A stretch of 7,469 nucleotides of DNA from Emcibacteraceae bacterium (GTDB taxonomy: Bacteria > Pseudomonadota > Alphaproteobacteria > Sphingomonadales > Emcibacteraceae), in assembly GCA_016763335.1 (NCBI GenBank), contig JAESUD010000254.1, forward strand, positions 1-7,469, read 5' to 3'. The translations under genes and the position numbers were made by a program. Below the pieces are notes generated by a model. It was not told the origin of the DNA. It worked only from the letters and a program-made list of their open reading frames with translations, and made no database searches. Within the stretch, counting starts at the first letter, position 1. Each line of letters begins with the position of its first letter. Below are positions 1 through 6,844 of this stretch, in pieces.

Positions 1-602
1 GGGTCTTGTCTTGGACCAAATACATTGAAATATCTTAATCCCACTGATTTAAAATCATATGTTCTGTAAAAAACATCAGCGTAAAGCTCATTGACATATT
101 TTGTCACGGCATAGGGGGAAAGAGGGTTGCCGATTTTATCTTCAACTTTTGGCAAGTCAGGATGATCGCCATAGGTTGAACTAGATGCGGCATAAATAAA
201 ACTTTCCACACCTTCTTCTTTTGCGGCAGTAAGCATATTAAGAAAACCGGTAATATTCGAAGCGTTAGTATTAACCGGATTGGCGATTGAGCGCGGGACC
301 GAGCCAAGTGCGGCCTGATGCAGAACATACTCGATGTTTTTTACGGCATCCACGCATGTTGGATAATCGCAAATATCGCCTTCAACAAATTTAAAGCGTG
401 ACCATTGCTCATCGCTTACGATATTTTTTACGGCATCCAGGTTATGTTGATGCCCAGTTGAGAAATTATCAAGCCCAATGACGGTTTGATCAAGACCGAG
501 GAGTGTTTCTAATAGGTTTGATCCGATAAAACCGGCAACACCTGTAACAAGCCATTTTTTTGGGGAAGCAGATAATTTTTTAGTTATTTCATTATATTTC
601 AT
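1..602 (-). CDS. wbpP: UDP-N-acetylglucosamine 4-epimerase, WbpP/TviC type (3' end beyond the window)
   Basis: Extended short-chain dehydrogenase/reductase that in characterised relatives interconverts UDP-GlcNAc(A) and UDP-GalNAc(A) using bound NAD, in the cytoplasm, to supply sugars for capsule, Vi antigen or O-antigen. Visible: about 17 leading residues, then the Rossmann motif GVAGFIG (residues 21-27), the LDNFSTG segment (44-50), [11 protein letters not shown] (95-105), the serine/tyrosine segment AASSSTYGD (138-146) and the catalytic YxxxK as YAVTK (164-168), followed by [13 protein letters not shown]. The whole stretch resembles WbpP and TviC much more than GalE. The ATG at 602-600 gives the leader length expected of WbpP; only a weak purine run (AAAAGA) precedes it. 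About 200 residues of a usual 340 or so are present; the C-terminal substrate domain lies off the left edge. It is divergent from the next gene by 126 bases. Exact substrate (amino sugar or its uronic acid) cannot be told from this part. Confidence 0.9.
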   Translation of the reverse strand, partial: MKYNEITKKLSASPKKWLVTGVAGFIGSNLLETLLGLDQTVIGLDNFSTGHQHNLDAVKNIVSDEQWSRFKFVEGDICDYPTCVDAVKNIEYVLHQAALGSVPRSIANPVNTNASNITGFLNMLTAAKEEGVESFIYAASSSTYGDHPDLPKVEDKIGNPLSPYAVTKYVNELYADVFYRTYDFKSVGLRYFNVFGPRQD

Positions 603-692
603 TAAATAAATATCTTTTTAAAATTTTATTATCCTTTTTAATGTCTTTAAGAATAATTATCAAGTTTCTGTCGTTTTTTTTATGCTTAATAC

Positions 693-720
693 TAGACCGG
701 AAAATACAATTCAGTATATA
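693..720 (+). promoter_or_regulatory. Possible weak promoter for the 140-residue membrane protein
   Basis: The hexamer TAGACC at 693-698 (4 of 6 against the sigma-70 -35 consensus) is followed after 16 bases by TATATA at 715-720. A start about 7 bases further on would lie almost at the ATG at 729, giving a very short or leaderless message, which fits the lack of a good Shine-Dalgarno sequence. A second weak pair (TTATCA at 657-662, TATGCT at 681-686, spacing 18) is an alternative. The whole gap 603-728 is AT-rich, so chance matches are likely. No other structure was seen in it. Confidence 0.22.
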
Positions 721-728
721 AGACAATC

Positions 729-1151
729 ATGGAAAATAATATTAAATCAAAAATAACCGTTATCGGCTTTGTTGTCTTTGTACTGGTAATTTATACGGGA
801 AGTTATTTTTATACGAAAAGTAATAACGAACGATTACTTTCTGCACCGAGGGTGGTGTTGTTGATCGGCGATGATACGCAGGTCAATATAGATTTTAAAA
901 ATTTGAATATTGATCAGCGCCGTGAAGAAATCCGCACCATGTTACGTCTTGGAATGATTTATTCATTATCACAATCGCAATTTGATAGCGGTACGACGGA
1001 TATTGTTGAATATTTAGCTGACCGAGATATCGGCGATCGTTATGTGGTCGCCAATTGCCAAGACTATAGCGCGACAATCAAGAAAACGATGGAAGTTGTG
1101 GCAAAGGCAAAATTAAAAACAAGCTGGATTTTTTATGCTTGCGGCATTTAA
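729..1151 (+). CDS. Uncharacterised single-pass membrane protein, 140 residues
   Basis: I do not recognise a family. The protein starts with a short lysine-containing N-terminus (MENNIKSK), then one hydrophobic segment at about residues 8-28, then a soluble part of about 110 residues. With positive charge before the segment, the N-terminus should be inside and the soluble part in the periplasm; an uncleaved signal anchor is more likely than a cleaved signal peptide because no good cleavage site follows. The soluble part has a beta-like stretch RVVLLIGDD (41-49), a charged helix-like stretch around RREEIRTMLRLGM (64-76) and two cysteines, C110 and C138, that could pair in the periplasm. No catalytic motif is evident. 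No strong Shine-Dalgarno precedes the ATG. Its TAA shares the bases TTAA (1148-1151) with the stop of the gene on the other strand. It is probably a real gene, because of the coherent membrane topology and the lack of any better reading of this stretch, but the function is unknown. Confidence 0.6.
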   Translation: MENNIKSKITVIGFVVFVLVIYTGSYFYTKSNNERLLSAPRVVLLIGDDTQVNIDFKNLNIDQRREEIRTMLRLGMIYSLSQSQFDSGTTDIVEYLADRDIGDRYVVANCQDYSATIKKTMEVVAKAKLKTSWIFYACGI

Positions 1152-2739
1152 TCCATAAGTCCTGCTTTCTTAAAACTTTTTAAATAATATAAACTGTCTT
1201 CTTCGCGGTGGAACCATTTCGCGCATTCCGCAACCGCATGTTCGGCAAAGTCGGGATAAAGCCGGATGAGGTTTTTCCGCGCTAAGATGCGTGCTTTTTC
1301 ATCACCAAGTTCTGTGCAAATAACGGCTTGAAGCGCATATGGCCAGAACCAGTCTGGCGTTTCAATAGTGCTGACATATTGGGATGCTTGTTCAAATTCC
1401 TCTTTTAGGAAGTGGCTGTGAAAAAGTGCGAACTGGCACCAGCTAGGATGTTGCGGGTTTAAGGCCATGGCTTTTTTAACCAGCGCTAAACCCTGTTCGA
1501 TCTCGCCCATAAGGCAGAGGTATACACCGCTATCAGCAAGCACCGCTGGGCTATTCGGCGCGATACTAAGCCCCATTTTAATGTTGTTTTGAAATTTATC
1601 CCATTCGCCATTGTGATAATGGATGATGGTTATGGCATAAAAAGCGATGGAAAATTGCGGACTAAGAGAAATTGATTTCTCGGCTAGTTCCTGCGCTCGG
1701 GTTAAAGCTGGCACAGGGTCATTTTTTATATTAAAGCTAAAGCGGTATTCATCAAGTGCAAGAATGAAAGTCCAGCCCATGCGTCAGCATAATAGGGGTC
1801 TAGTTTGATGGCACTTTCCAAGCTGTCCCTGGCTTTTAAATGGGCCTGCGGGGATAGCTCAAATAAATAATCGTGGAAAAGCAGCATACTTTTATAGGCT
1901 TCCATAAATTCGGTGCTGCTGCGTTTCATATTAACGGCACTGTTGCGCATGATCGTGCCGTATGCATCGCCGATTGTCGCGCTTACCTGGCTGGCGATTT
2001 CATCCTGAACGATAATTATATTTTCAGGGTTTAAGATGCGATCATATTTTTCGGTCCAGATTATTGCACCGTTTGTGCCATTTATTAATGCAGCACTGAC
2101 CCGGACATTGGCCCCGGCCTGGCGGATGCTGCCTTCTAAGACATAATGTGTCTCTAACTCTTTGGAAAGCTCGCGTATATCGACAGCCTTACCCTTATAA
2201 AGTGATGTGACTTTACGGCTTATGACATATAGGCTCGGGCTCATACTAAGTTGGTTTATTATTTCTTCTGTAATGCCATCAGCGAAAATGCTGAGATTAC
2301 CTTTCTCACCGATAAATTCAAATGGCAGTACGGCAATAGCCGGACCAGTTGGCGGTGCGGCGGCGGCATTAATAATCGAATCAGTAGTCGATTTTACCGG
2401 TTTATAATTATTTTTTTCAAAGGTGGGCTCGTAATTTCCTTTTGGTAAATTTATAAGGACTTTGTCTTCTTTTCCTTCGCCCATATAATAATGCTCAAGT
2501 AGCCTGCGAAGTCGTCCTGCTTCCACACGGACAATGGCATCTGCAGCCGGATCAAAGCTTTCATCCTTGTCAAAAACTTCTAGCCCAAGTGTATAACCCT
2601 TGATCAGCGCAGCATTTCCGTTCAGGGTTTCGTTCACAACATATGATAAAAAGCGCTGAAGACGATTTTTGTTTTCAAACAATGTGCTGCACAGGATTTT
2701 ATCCAGCTGTGCTTTTATATTTTTAGAAGATATGGAAAT
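1148..2739 (-). pseudogene. TolB-like domain and TPR-repeat protein, frameshifted and without a normal start
   Basis: The reading frame is broken in two: 2682-1726 (318 codons from a TTG) and 1780-1148 (210 codons). Together they make one protein of the kind found near adenylate-cyclase-like and CadC-like regulators. Counting from the TTG: a conserved N-terminal region with IKGYTLGLEVF (27-37) and IVRVEAGRLRRLLEHYY (50-66); an alanine/proline linker (106-113); a TolB/FlgO-like domain from AIAVLPFEF (115-123) through FADGITEEI (133-141) and YVLEGSIRQAG (180-190); then TPR helices from about 278 on into the second fragment (for example the LSPQFSIAFYA segment). Family sequences run from a short LHL-like stretch straight into DEYRF; here LHL is in the first frame and DEYRF in the second, meeting at 1755-1751, so one base is missing near 1753. 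Homology also continues upstream of the TTG (KAQLDKIL, then FENKNRLQRFL), yet no ATG, GTG or TTG occurs before the in-frame stop at 2760-2758; the only plausible codon is ATT at 2739-2737. Read from there with the base restored, the protein is 530 residues. Role in life unknown; probably protein-protein scaffolding or signalling. Confidence 0.82.
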
Positions 2740-2812
2740 GTTAGTCTCGTTAGCTAGTTAAAGTCACAAGTTTATAACATACAATTTATAGCAATAATGA
2801 GAAGGAAAAATT

Positions 2813-3949
2813 TTATCTTTCGATCATATCTCTACTTATTATTATGCGCTGGATATCTGAAGTTCCTTCGTATATCTGACAAACTCTGACATCTCTGTAT
2901 ATTCTTTCAAGTGGGAAATCCTCAAGGTAACCATACCCGCCTAATGTCTGAATGGCATCAGAGCATACCTTTTCTGCCATTTTTGAGGCAAATAATTTTG
3001 CCATTGCCGCTTCTTTCAAGCACGGAATACCCTGATCTTTTAAAGAAGCAGCGTTTAGAACCATAAGCCTTGCTGCTTCGAGTTCTGTCGCCATATTAGC
3101 GAGTCGGAAGCCAACGGCCTGATGGTGGATAATTTTTTTACCAAATGTAACGCGTTCATTTGCATATTTTGTGGCAATTTCGAGGGCGGAACGTGCCATG
3201 CCAACGCTTTGGGCGGCGATGCCGATGCGGCCAGTTTCTAAATTAGAAAGGGCAAGTTTATATCCGCCACCTAGTTCCCCAAGAAGCATATCATCACTTA
3301 CATTAAGATCATCAAAGTTCAAGGCGCAGGTATCAGATGCTTTTTGTCCAAGTTTTTTTTCAATATTGGCAACTGAATAGCCAGGGGCATCTGTTGGCAC
3401 TAGAAATGCGGTGATGCCTTTTTTGCCAGCGTCAGGGTCAGTGACTGCGAAGATGATCGCATATTGTGCTATTTTACCGTTACTAATGAACATTTTTGAG
3501 CCGTTAATTACCCAGCCATTATTGGTTTTTACCGCTCTGGTTTTTAAATTGCTGGCATCCGATCCGGCTCCAGATTCGGTTAAGCAAAAAGCGATAAATT
3601 TTTTGCCTTGGGCAAGCGGTGTAAGAATATCTCTTTTCTGCTTTTCAGTCCCGGCATTTTCGATGAGTGATAAGCTCGGGGAATTTGTAACGCTCATCAC
3701 GGTGCTGATAGCACCGTCACCTGCGGCAATTTCCATGAGCGCAAGCGCATAAGAAATATAGTCAGTGCCTGCGCCGCCCCATTCGTCTGAAGTGGTCATG
3801 CCCATTAAACCAAGTGCGCCCATTTTATGCAGGACATCGATGGGAAATTCACATTTGCGGTCCCATTCGGCGGCGTGCGGTGCAAGCTCATTGCCGGCAA
3901 AATCCCGCGCCATGTCACGGATCATATTCTGTTCTTCAGTGAGGATCAT
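2813..3949 (-). CDS. Acyl-CoA dehydrogenase, short-chain/branched-chain type
   Basis: FAD-dependent enzyme that makes the 2,3-double bond in an acyl-CoA, passing electrons to electron-transfer flavoprotein; cytoplasmic. The 378-residue length is normal for the family. The first family signature is CLTESGAGSDAS (122-133) and the second spans 334-356 (QTLGGYGYLEDFPLERI onward). The catalytic base is expected at E361 in YEGTSDIQR (360-368), the position used by short-chain, medium-chain and 2-methyl-branched-chain enzymes. At the place where isovaleryl-CoA dehydrogenase carries its base (here LETGRIG, 237-243) there is glycine, so an isovaleryl enzyme is unlikely. The ATG at 3949 has a strong Shine-Dalgarno, AAAGGAG at 3963-3957, 7 bases before it. 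It lies 15 bases after the thiolase stop, so the two are almost surely one message. Substrate chain is not decided by sequence; butyryl-CoA or 2-methylbutyryl-CoA are the main candidates. Confidence 0.93.
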   Translation of the reverse strand: MILTEEQNMIRDMARDFAGNELAPHAAEWDRKCEFPIDVLHKMGALGLMGMTTSDEWGGAGTDYISYALALMEIAAGDGAISTVMSVTNSPSLSLIENAGTEKQKRDILTPLAQGKKFIAFCLTESGAGSDASNLKTRAVKTNNGWVINGSKMFISNGKIAQYAIIFAVTDPDAGKKGITAFLVPTDAPGYSVANIEKKLGQKASDTCALNFDDLNVSDDMLLGELGGGYKLALSNLETGRIGIAAQSVGMARSALEIATKYANERVTFGKKIIHHQAVGFRLANMATELEAARLMVLNAASLKDQGIPCLKEAAMAKLFASKMAEKVCSDAIQTLGGYGYLEDFPLERIYRDVRVCQIYEGTSDIQRIIISRDMIER

Positions 3950-3964
3950 TTTGGGACTCCTTTT

Positions 3965-5149
3965 TTAAAGTAATTCTACCGCCAGTGCTGTTGCTTCACC
4001 GCCGCCAATACAAAGACTGGCAATGCCGCGTTTTTTACCGTGGGTTTTAAGGGCGGCGATCAGCGTGATAATAATTCTTGAGCCTGATGAACCAACAGGA
4101 TGGCCAAGGGCGCAAGCCCCGCCGTGGACATTCACTTTATCATGTGAAATGTTTAAATCATGCATTGCTGCCATGGTTACCACGGCGAACGCTTCATTAA
4201 TTTCATACAGATCAACATCTTTATCGGTCCAACCGGTTTTTTCATAAAGCTTTTTCATGGCACCAACAGGGGCGGTTGTGAACCAGCAGGATTGTTGCGC
4301 ATGAACGCTATGGTCAATAATTTTTGCGATCGGTGTTAAGCCGCGTTTTTCGGCTTCTGATGCTTTCATCATTACCAGTGCAGATGCACCGTCTGAAATT
4401 GAGCTAGAATTTGCGGCGGTTACAGTGCCGTCTTTGGCAAAAGCTGGTCTTAAGTTTGGAATTTTTTCCGGGCGCGCTTTTGCCGGTTGCTCATCGGTAT
4501 CAAAAACGGTTTCGCCTTTTCTGCTTTTTACTGTGACGGGGCTTATTTCACTTTTAAAATAACCTTTTTCGATGGCTTCATTGGCACGGGCCAGTGACGT
4601 TAAGGCAAACGCATCTTGTTCTTCGCGGCTAAAACCATATTTTTCAGCAGTATTTTCGGCAAAGGTTCCCATTAATTTTCCCTTGTCATAGGCGTCTTCA
4701 AGGCCGTCTAAAAACATATGATCTTTAACATCTGTATGGCCAATACGGGCACCAGAGCGCATTTTTGGTAGCAAATAAGGTGAATTGCTCATGCTTTCCA
4801 TGCCACCAGCGATCATAATTGTTGCTGACCCTGCTTTGATGGCGTTGCTGGCCATGATGACGGTTTCCATGCCGCTACCGCACATTTTATTGACGGTGGT
4901 GCAGGCAGTATCAAGCGAAAGTCCCGCGCCAATTGCCGCTTGTCTCGCTGGCGCTTGGCCCAGTCCGGCGGGCAGAACACAGCCCATATAAGCTTGGTCA
5001 ATATCGTCCGGGTTTACATTTGCTTGTTCAAGGGCGCCTTTAATAGCGGTCGAGCCAAGTTCAGGGGCTGTTACAGTGGCAAAATCACCTTGAAACCCAC
5101 CCATTGGTGTGCGAGACATACCAACAATAACAATTGGATCAGTGGTCAT
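3965..5149 (-). CDS. Acetyl-CoA C-acyltransferase (thiolase, AtoB/PhaA-like)
   Basis: Thiolase that cleaves a 3-ketoacyl-CoA with CoA, or condenses two acetyl-CoA in reverse. All catalytic parts are visible in 394 residues: the nucleophile C90 in NKMCGSGMETV (87-97), GGMESMSNSPYLL, NEAF (318-321), H350 in GGACALGHPVGSSG, and the second cysteine C380 in CIGGGEA. Spacing closely matches the Zoogloea biosynthetic thiolase (C89, H348, C378), so this is a full-length active-site-intact enzyme of the acetoacetyl-CoA class rather than the FadA class. The ATG at 5149 has GGAG at 5161-5158, 8 bases before it. It is the first gene of the operon with the acyl-CoA dehydrogenase and is divergent from the TetR gene. 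In the pathway the dehydrogenase acts early and the thiolase last; hydratase and 3-hydroxyacyl-CoA dehydrogenase are not in the window. A 2-methylacetoacetyl-CoA thiolase role (isoleucine breakdown) is possible but unproven. Confidence 0.93.
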   Translation of the reverse strand: MTTDPIVIVGMSRTPMGGFQGDFATVTAPELGSTAIKGALEQANVNPDDIDQAYMGCVLPAGLGQAPARQAAIGAGLSLDTACTTVNKMCGSGMETVIMASNAIKAGSATIMIAGGMESMSNSPYLLPKMRSGARIGHTDVKDHMFLDGLEDAYDKGKLMGTFAENTAEKYGFSREEQDAFALTSLARANEAIEKGYFKSEISPVTVKSRKGETVFDTDEQPAKARPEKIPNLRPAFAKDGTVTAANSSSISDGASALVMMKASEAEKRGLTPIAKIIDHSVHAQQSCWFTTAPVGAMKKLYEKTGWTDKDVDLYEINEAFAVVTMAAMHDLNISHDKVNVHGGACALGHPVGSSGSRIIITLIAALKTHGKKRGIASLCIGGGEATALAVELL

Positions 5150-5193
5150 GAGAATATCTCCAGAAAATTAGATATGTTTTTAAAATTAATTTA

Positions 5194-5211
5194 TGTTACT
5201 ATTCAGTAACA
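5194..5211. promoter_or_regulatory. Perfect inverted repeat, likely operator of the TetR regulator
   Basis: The bases TGTTACT (5194-5200), a 4-base centre ATTC, and AGTAACA (5205-5211) form a perfect palindrome with 7-base arms. Its size and symmetry suit a TetR-family dimer; PsrA-type sites also have arms separated by four bases. It sits in the 127-base gap between the divergent thiolase and tetR genes. The right edge touches the predicted -10 box of the thiolase promoter and the centre covers the predicted start, so binding there should block transcription. No second copy was noticed elsewhere in the window. Confidence 0.72.
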
Positions 5212-5239
5212 ATATAAGCTCGAATGTGGCCATTAGCAA
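5211..5239 (-). promoter_or_regulatory. Predicted sigma-70 promoter of the thiolase/dehydrogenase operon
   Basis: On the minus strand the -35 element TTGCTA (5239-5234) and the -10 element TATATT (5216-5211) are separated by exactly 17 bases. Transcription would start around 5204-5203, leaving a leader of about 55 bases before the thiolase ATG. The inverted repeat at 5194-5211 begins on the last base of the -10 box. The boxes match consensus at 4 of 6 (-35) and 5 of 6 (-10) positions. Confidence 0.55.
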
Positions 5240-5276
5240 GATATATGGGTTTATTTTATCAATTGGACGATAAAAA

Positions 5277-5870
5277 ATGCAACAAAGCCTGACAAGAGAA
5301 GAAAAGCGCAAGATCAAACTTGATGTTATTTTACGAAATGCCGCCAAGGCATTTATGGAGCGGGGCTATTATAAAACTTCGCTTGATGATATTGCGCGGA
5401 TGCAAAATGTTACCAAGCCGACCCTTTATTACTATATAAAAAATAAAGAAGATATTCTGGTTAAATGTGAAGAGCAGACCTGCGGTAGAATTAATGCAAT
5501 GCTTGATGATGTCATGGCAGAAAAACTTTCCGGCTTTGACATGCTTCATCTTTTTATCAAGGAATATATTAAGATAATCACTGATGATGTTGCCCGTTGT
5601 CATGTGCGCCATAGAGGACAAATGGAAGACGATGTTTTGAAAGCCAAAAGCATTGAAAACCATAAAGATATTGAGTTTAGGGTGCGTGAAATTATTCGCC
5701 TCGGGATAAAAGATCACTCGGTACGGGACTGTAATTCAACCATATTGGCGATACTGCTTTTTGACAGTTTGAACGGTATTACTTCATGGTATCATTCGGA
5801 CGGTAAAGTGAGTGAAAACGAGCTGATTGATGAAGTGCTGGCATTGGTTGGTGTGGGTGTTAAGGGCTAA
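5277..5870 (+). CDS. TetR/AcrR-family transcriptional regulator
   Basis: A 197-residue dimeric repressor. The N-terminal DNA-binding domain is typical: an initial helix ending in AAKAFMERGYYKTS (22-35), then the helix-turn-helix at about 34-58 with LDDIARMQNVTKPTLYYYI, followed by KNKEDIL. The C-terminal ligand-binding part (about 70-197) is variable in this family and shows no residue that names the ligand. An acyl-CoA is likely because the divergent genes are an acyl-CoA dehydrogenase and a thiolase. The ATG at 5277-5279 is preceded by GGACGA at 5266-5271, a moderate ribosome-binding site. Its own promoter is unclear: a possible -10, TATAAG at 5213-5218, would place the inverted repeat between its -35 and -10, which would give autoregulation. 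It is followed after 4 bases by the meaB-like gene, so the two are probably cotranscribed. Confidence 0.9.
   Translation: MQQSLTREEKRKIKLDVILRNAAKAFMERGYYKTSLDDIARMQNVTKPTLYYYIKNKEDILVKCEEQTCGRINAMLDDVMAEKLSGFDMLHLFIKEYIKIITDDVARCHVRHRGQMEDDVLKAKSIENHKDIEFRVREIIRLGIKDHSVRDCNSTILAILLFDSLNGITSWYHSDGKVSENELIDEVLALVGVGVKG
5862..5866 (+). promoter_or_regulatory. Ribosome-binding site that fixes the meaB start
   Basis: AAGGG lies in the last codons of tetR, 8 bases before the ATG at 5875-5877. It supports that ATG over the in-frame TTG/ATG codons at 5827-5832, which would overlap tetR by more than 35 bases and add a leader with no family likeness. Confidence 0.6.
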
Positions 5871-5874
5871 TGAA

Positions 5875-6837
5875 ATGAGTGATTTTGTCGATAAAATAAG
5901 AGAAGGAAATCGCCGGGCTATTGCCAAGGCGATTACCCTTATGGAATCGTCCCGTGATGATCATCAGAATGAAGCAAGAGAATTGCTTACAGAATTGCTT
6001 CCCTTTACCGGAAATGCGATCCGCATAGGACTTACCGGGGTTCCGGGCGTAGGAAAATCGACCTTCATTGAAGGGTTTGGTAAAATGTTAACGGGCAGGG
6101 GGCTTAAGGTTGCTGTTCTTGCCGTTGATCCATCATCACAAATTTCTGGTGGCTCTATTCTTGGTGATAAAACCAGAATGGAAGAACTGGCCCGCGACGA
6201 TATGGCGTTTATCCGCCCAACACCATCAAAAGGAACATTGGGCGGAACGGCCCGCTATACCCGTGAAGCAATGATGATACTGGAAGCGGCGGGGTTTGAG
6301 GTGATTATTGTTGAAACCGTTGGGGTCGGGCAATCAGAAGTAGCGGTTGCTGATCTGGTGGATATGTTTTTGTTGCTGTTATCGCCCGGCGGTGGTGATG
6401 AACTACAGGGCATCAAGCGCGGAATTATGGAACTGGCAGATTTGATTATCGTCAATAAAGCCGATGGTGATTTTAAAGATGCCGCAAGATTAGCTGCATC
6501 AGATTGCCGAAATGCCCTTCATTTTATGAAAGCAAGATGCCCTGACTGGACCGTTGATGTGCTTGAAATAAGTGCGTTAAAGAAAATTGGGCTAGAGCAA
6601 GTATGGGATAAGGTAAACGAATTTAAAAATACCATGATCAAAAATGGTGAATTTAATAATCGCCGGGAAAAACAGGATATAGCCGCGATCTGGAACGAGT
6701 TAAAAGAATTGCTCGCCAGTAGATTAAAACGAGAAAATGTTGATATAACCGACGAACTTGAATTGGCTGTTATTGATAAGAAAATTACTCCAGCGCAAGC
6801 CGCCCGTGAATTGTTAGACAAAATGCTAACGTCTTAG
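5875..6837 (+). CDS. meaB: MeaB/ArgK-type P-loop GTPase (methylmalonyl-CoA mutase-associated)
   Basis: G3E-family GTPase that in characterised members is the chaperone of adenosylcobalamin-dependent methylmalonyl-CoA mutase: it gates cofactor loading and protects the enzyme from inactivation, using GTP hydrolysis. Older annotations call it LAO/AO transport ATPase or ArgK, a name not supported by later work. Visible in 320 residues: Walker A GVPGVGKST (55-63), AVDPSS (83-88), SGGSILGDKTRM (91-102), FIRPTPSKGTLGG (112-124), the switch segment ETVGVGQSE (147-155), the guanine-specificity motif NKAD (194-197), and a helical C-terminal tail of about 60 residues used for dimerisation in the family. 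The GTPase motifs are all intact. It starts 4 bases after the tetR stop and ends 7 bases before the convergent amidohydrolase. No mutase gene is in the window, so the partner must be encoded elsewhere; the related isobutyryl-CoA or ethylmalonyl-CoA mutases are alternative partners. Confidence 0.93.
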   Translation: MSDFVDKIREGNRRAIAKAITLMESSRDDHQNEARELLTELLPFTGNAIRIGLTGVPGVGKSTFIEGFGKMLTGRGLKVAVLAVDPSSQISGGSILGDKTRMEELARDDMAFIRPTPSKGTLGGTARYTREAMMILEAAGFEVIIVETVGVGQSEVAVADLVDMFLLLLSPGGGDELQGIKRGIMELADLIIVNKADGDFKDAARLAASDCRNALHFMKARCPDWTVDVLEISALKKIGLEQVWDKVNEFKNTMIKNGEFNNRREKQDIAAIWNELKELLASRLKRENVDITDELELAVIDKKITPAQAARELLDKMLTS

Positions 6838-6844
6838 TTTAATT

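Noticed and set aside
1726..1786. Programmed -1 ribosomal frameshift in the TolB/TPR gene
   Set aside because: The shift direction would fit (re-reading the G at 1753), but there is no slippery heptamer at the junction, no obvious stimulating structure was seen, and the start codon also looks lost.
2761..2812. Promoter or terminator in the AT-rich gap after the dehydrogenase
   Set aside because: TTGCTA occurs at 2794-2789 on the minus strand but no -10 box lies at suitable spacing, and no hairpin with a U-run was found.
3411..3752. 113-residue plus-strand open frame inside the acyl-CoA dehydrogenase
   Set aside because: Shadow of a strongly supported gene; its hydrophobic look comes from the complementary codons.
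5331..5717. 128-residue minus-strand open frame inside tetR
   Set aside because: It is antisense to a well-supported TetR protein and has no family likeness or ribosome-binding site.
5827..5874. Longer MeaB reading from the TTG/ATG codons at 5827-5832
   Set aside because: The added 16 residues are rich in tryptophan and unlike MeaB, overlap tetR in another frame, and a proper ribosome-binding site serves the ATG at 5875.
6519..6821. 100-residue minus-strand open frame, serine-rich, inside meaB
   Set aside because: Antisense shadow of the MeaB C-terminal coding sequence; serine-richness is a by-product of reading the opposite strand.
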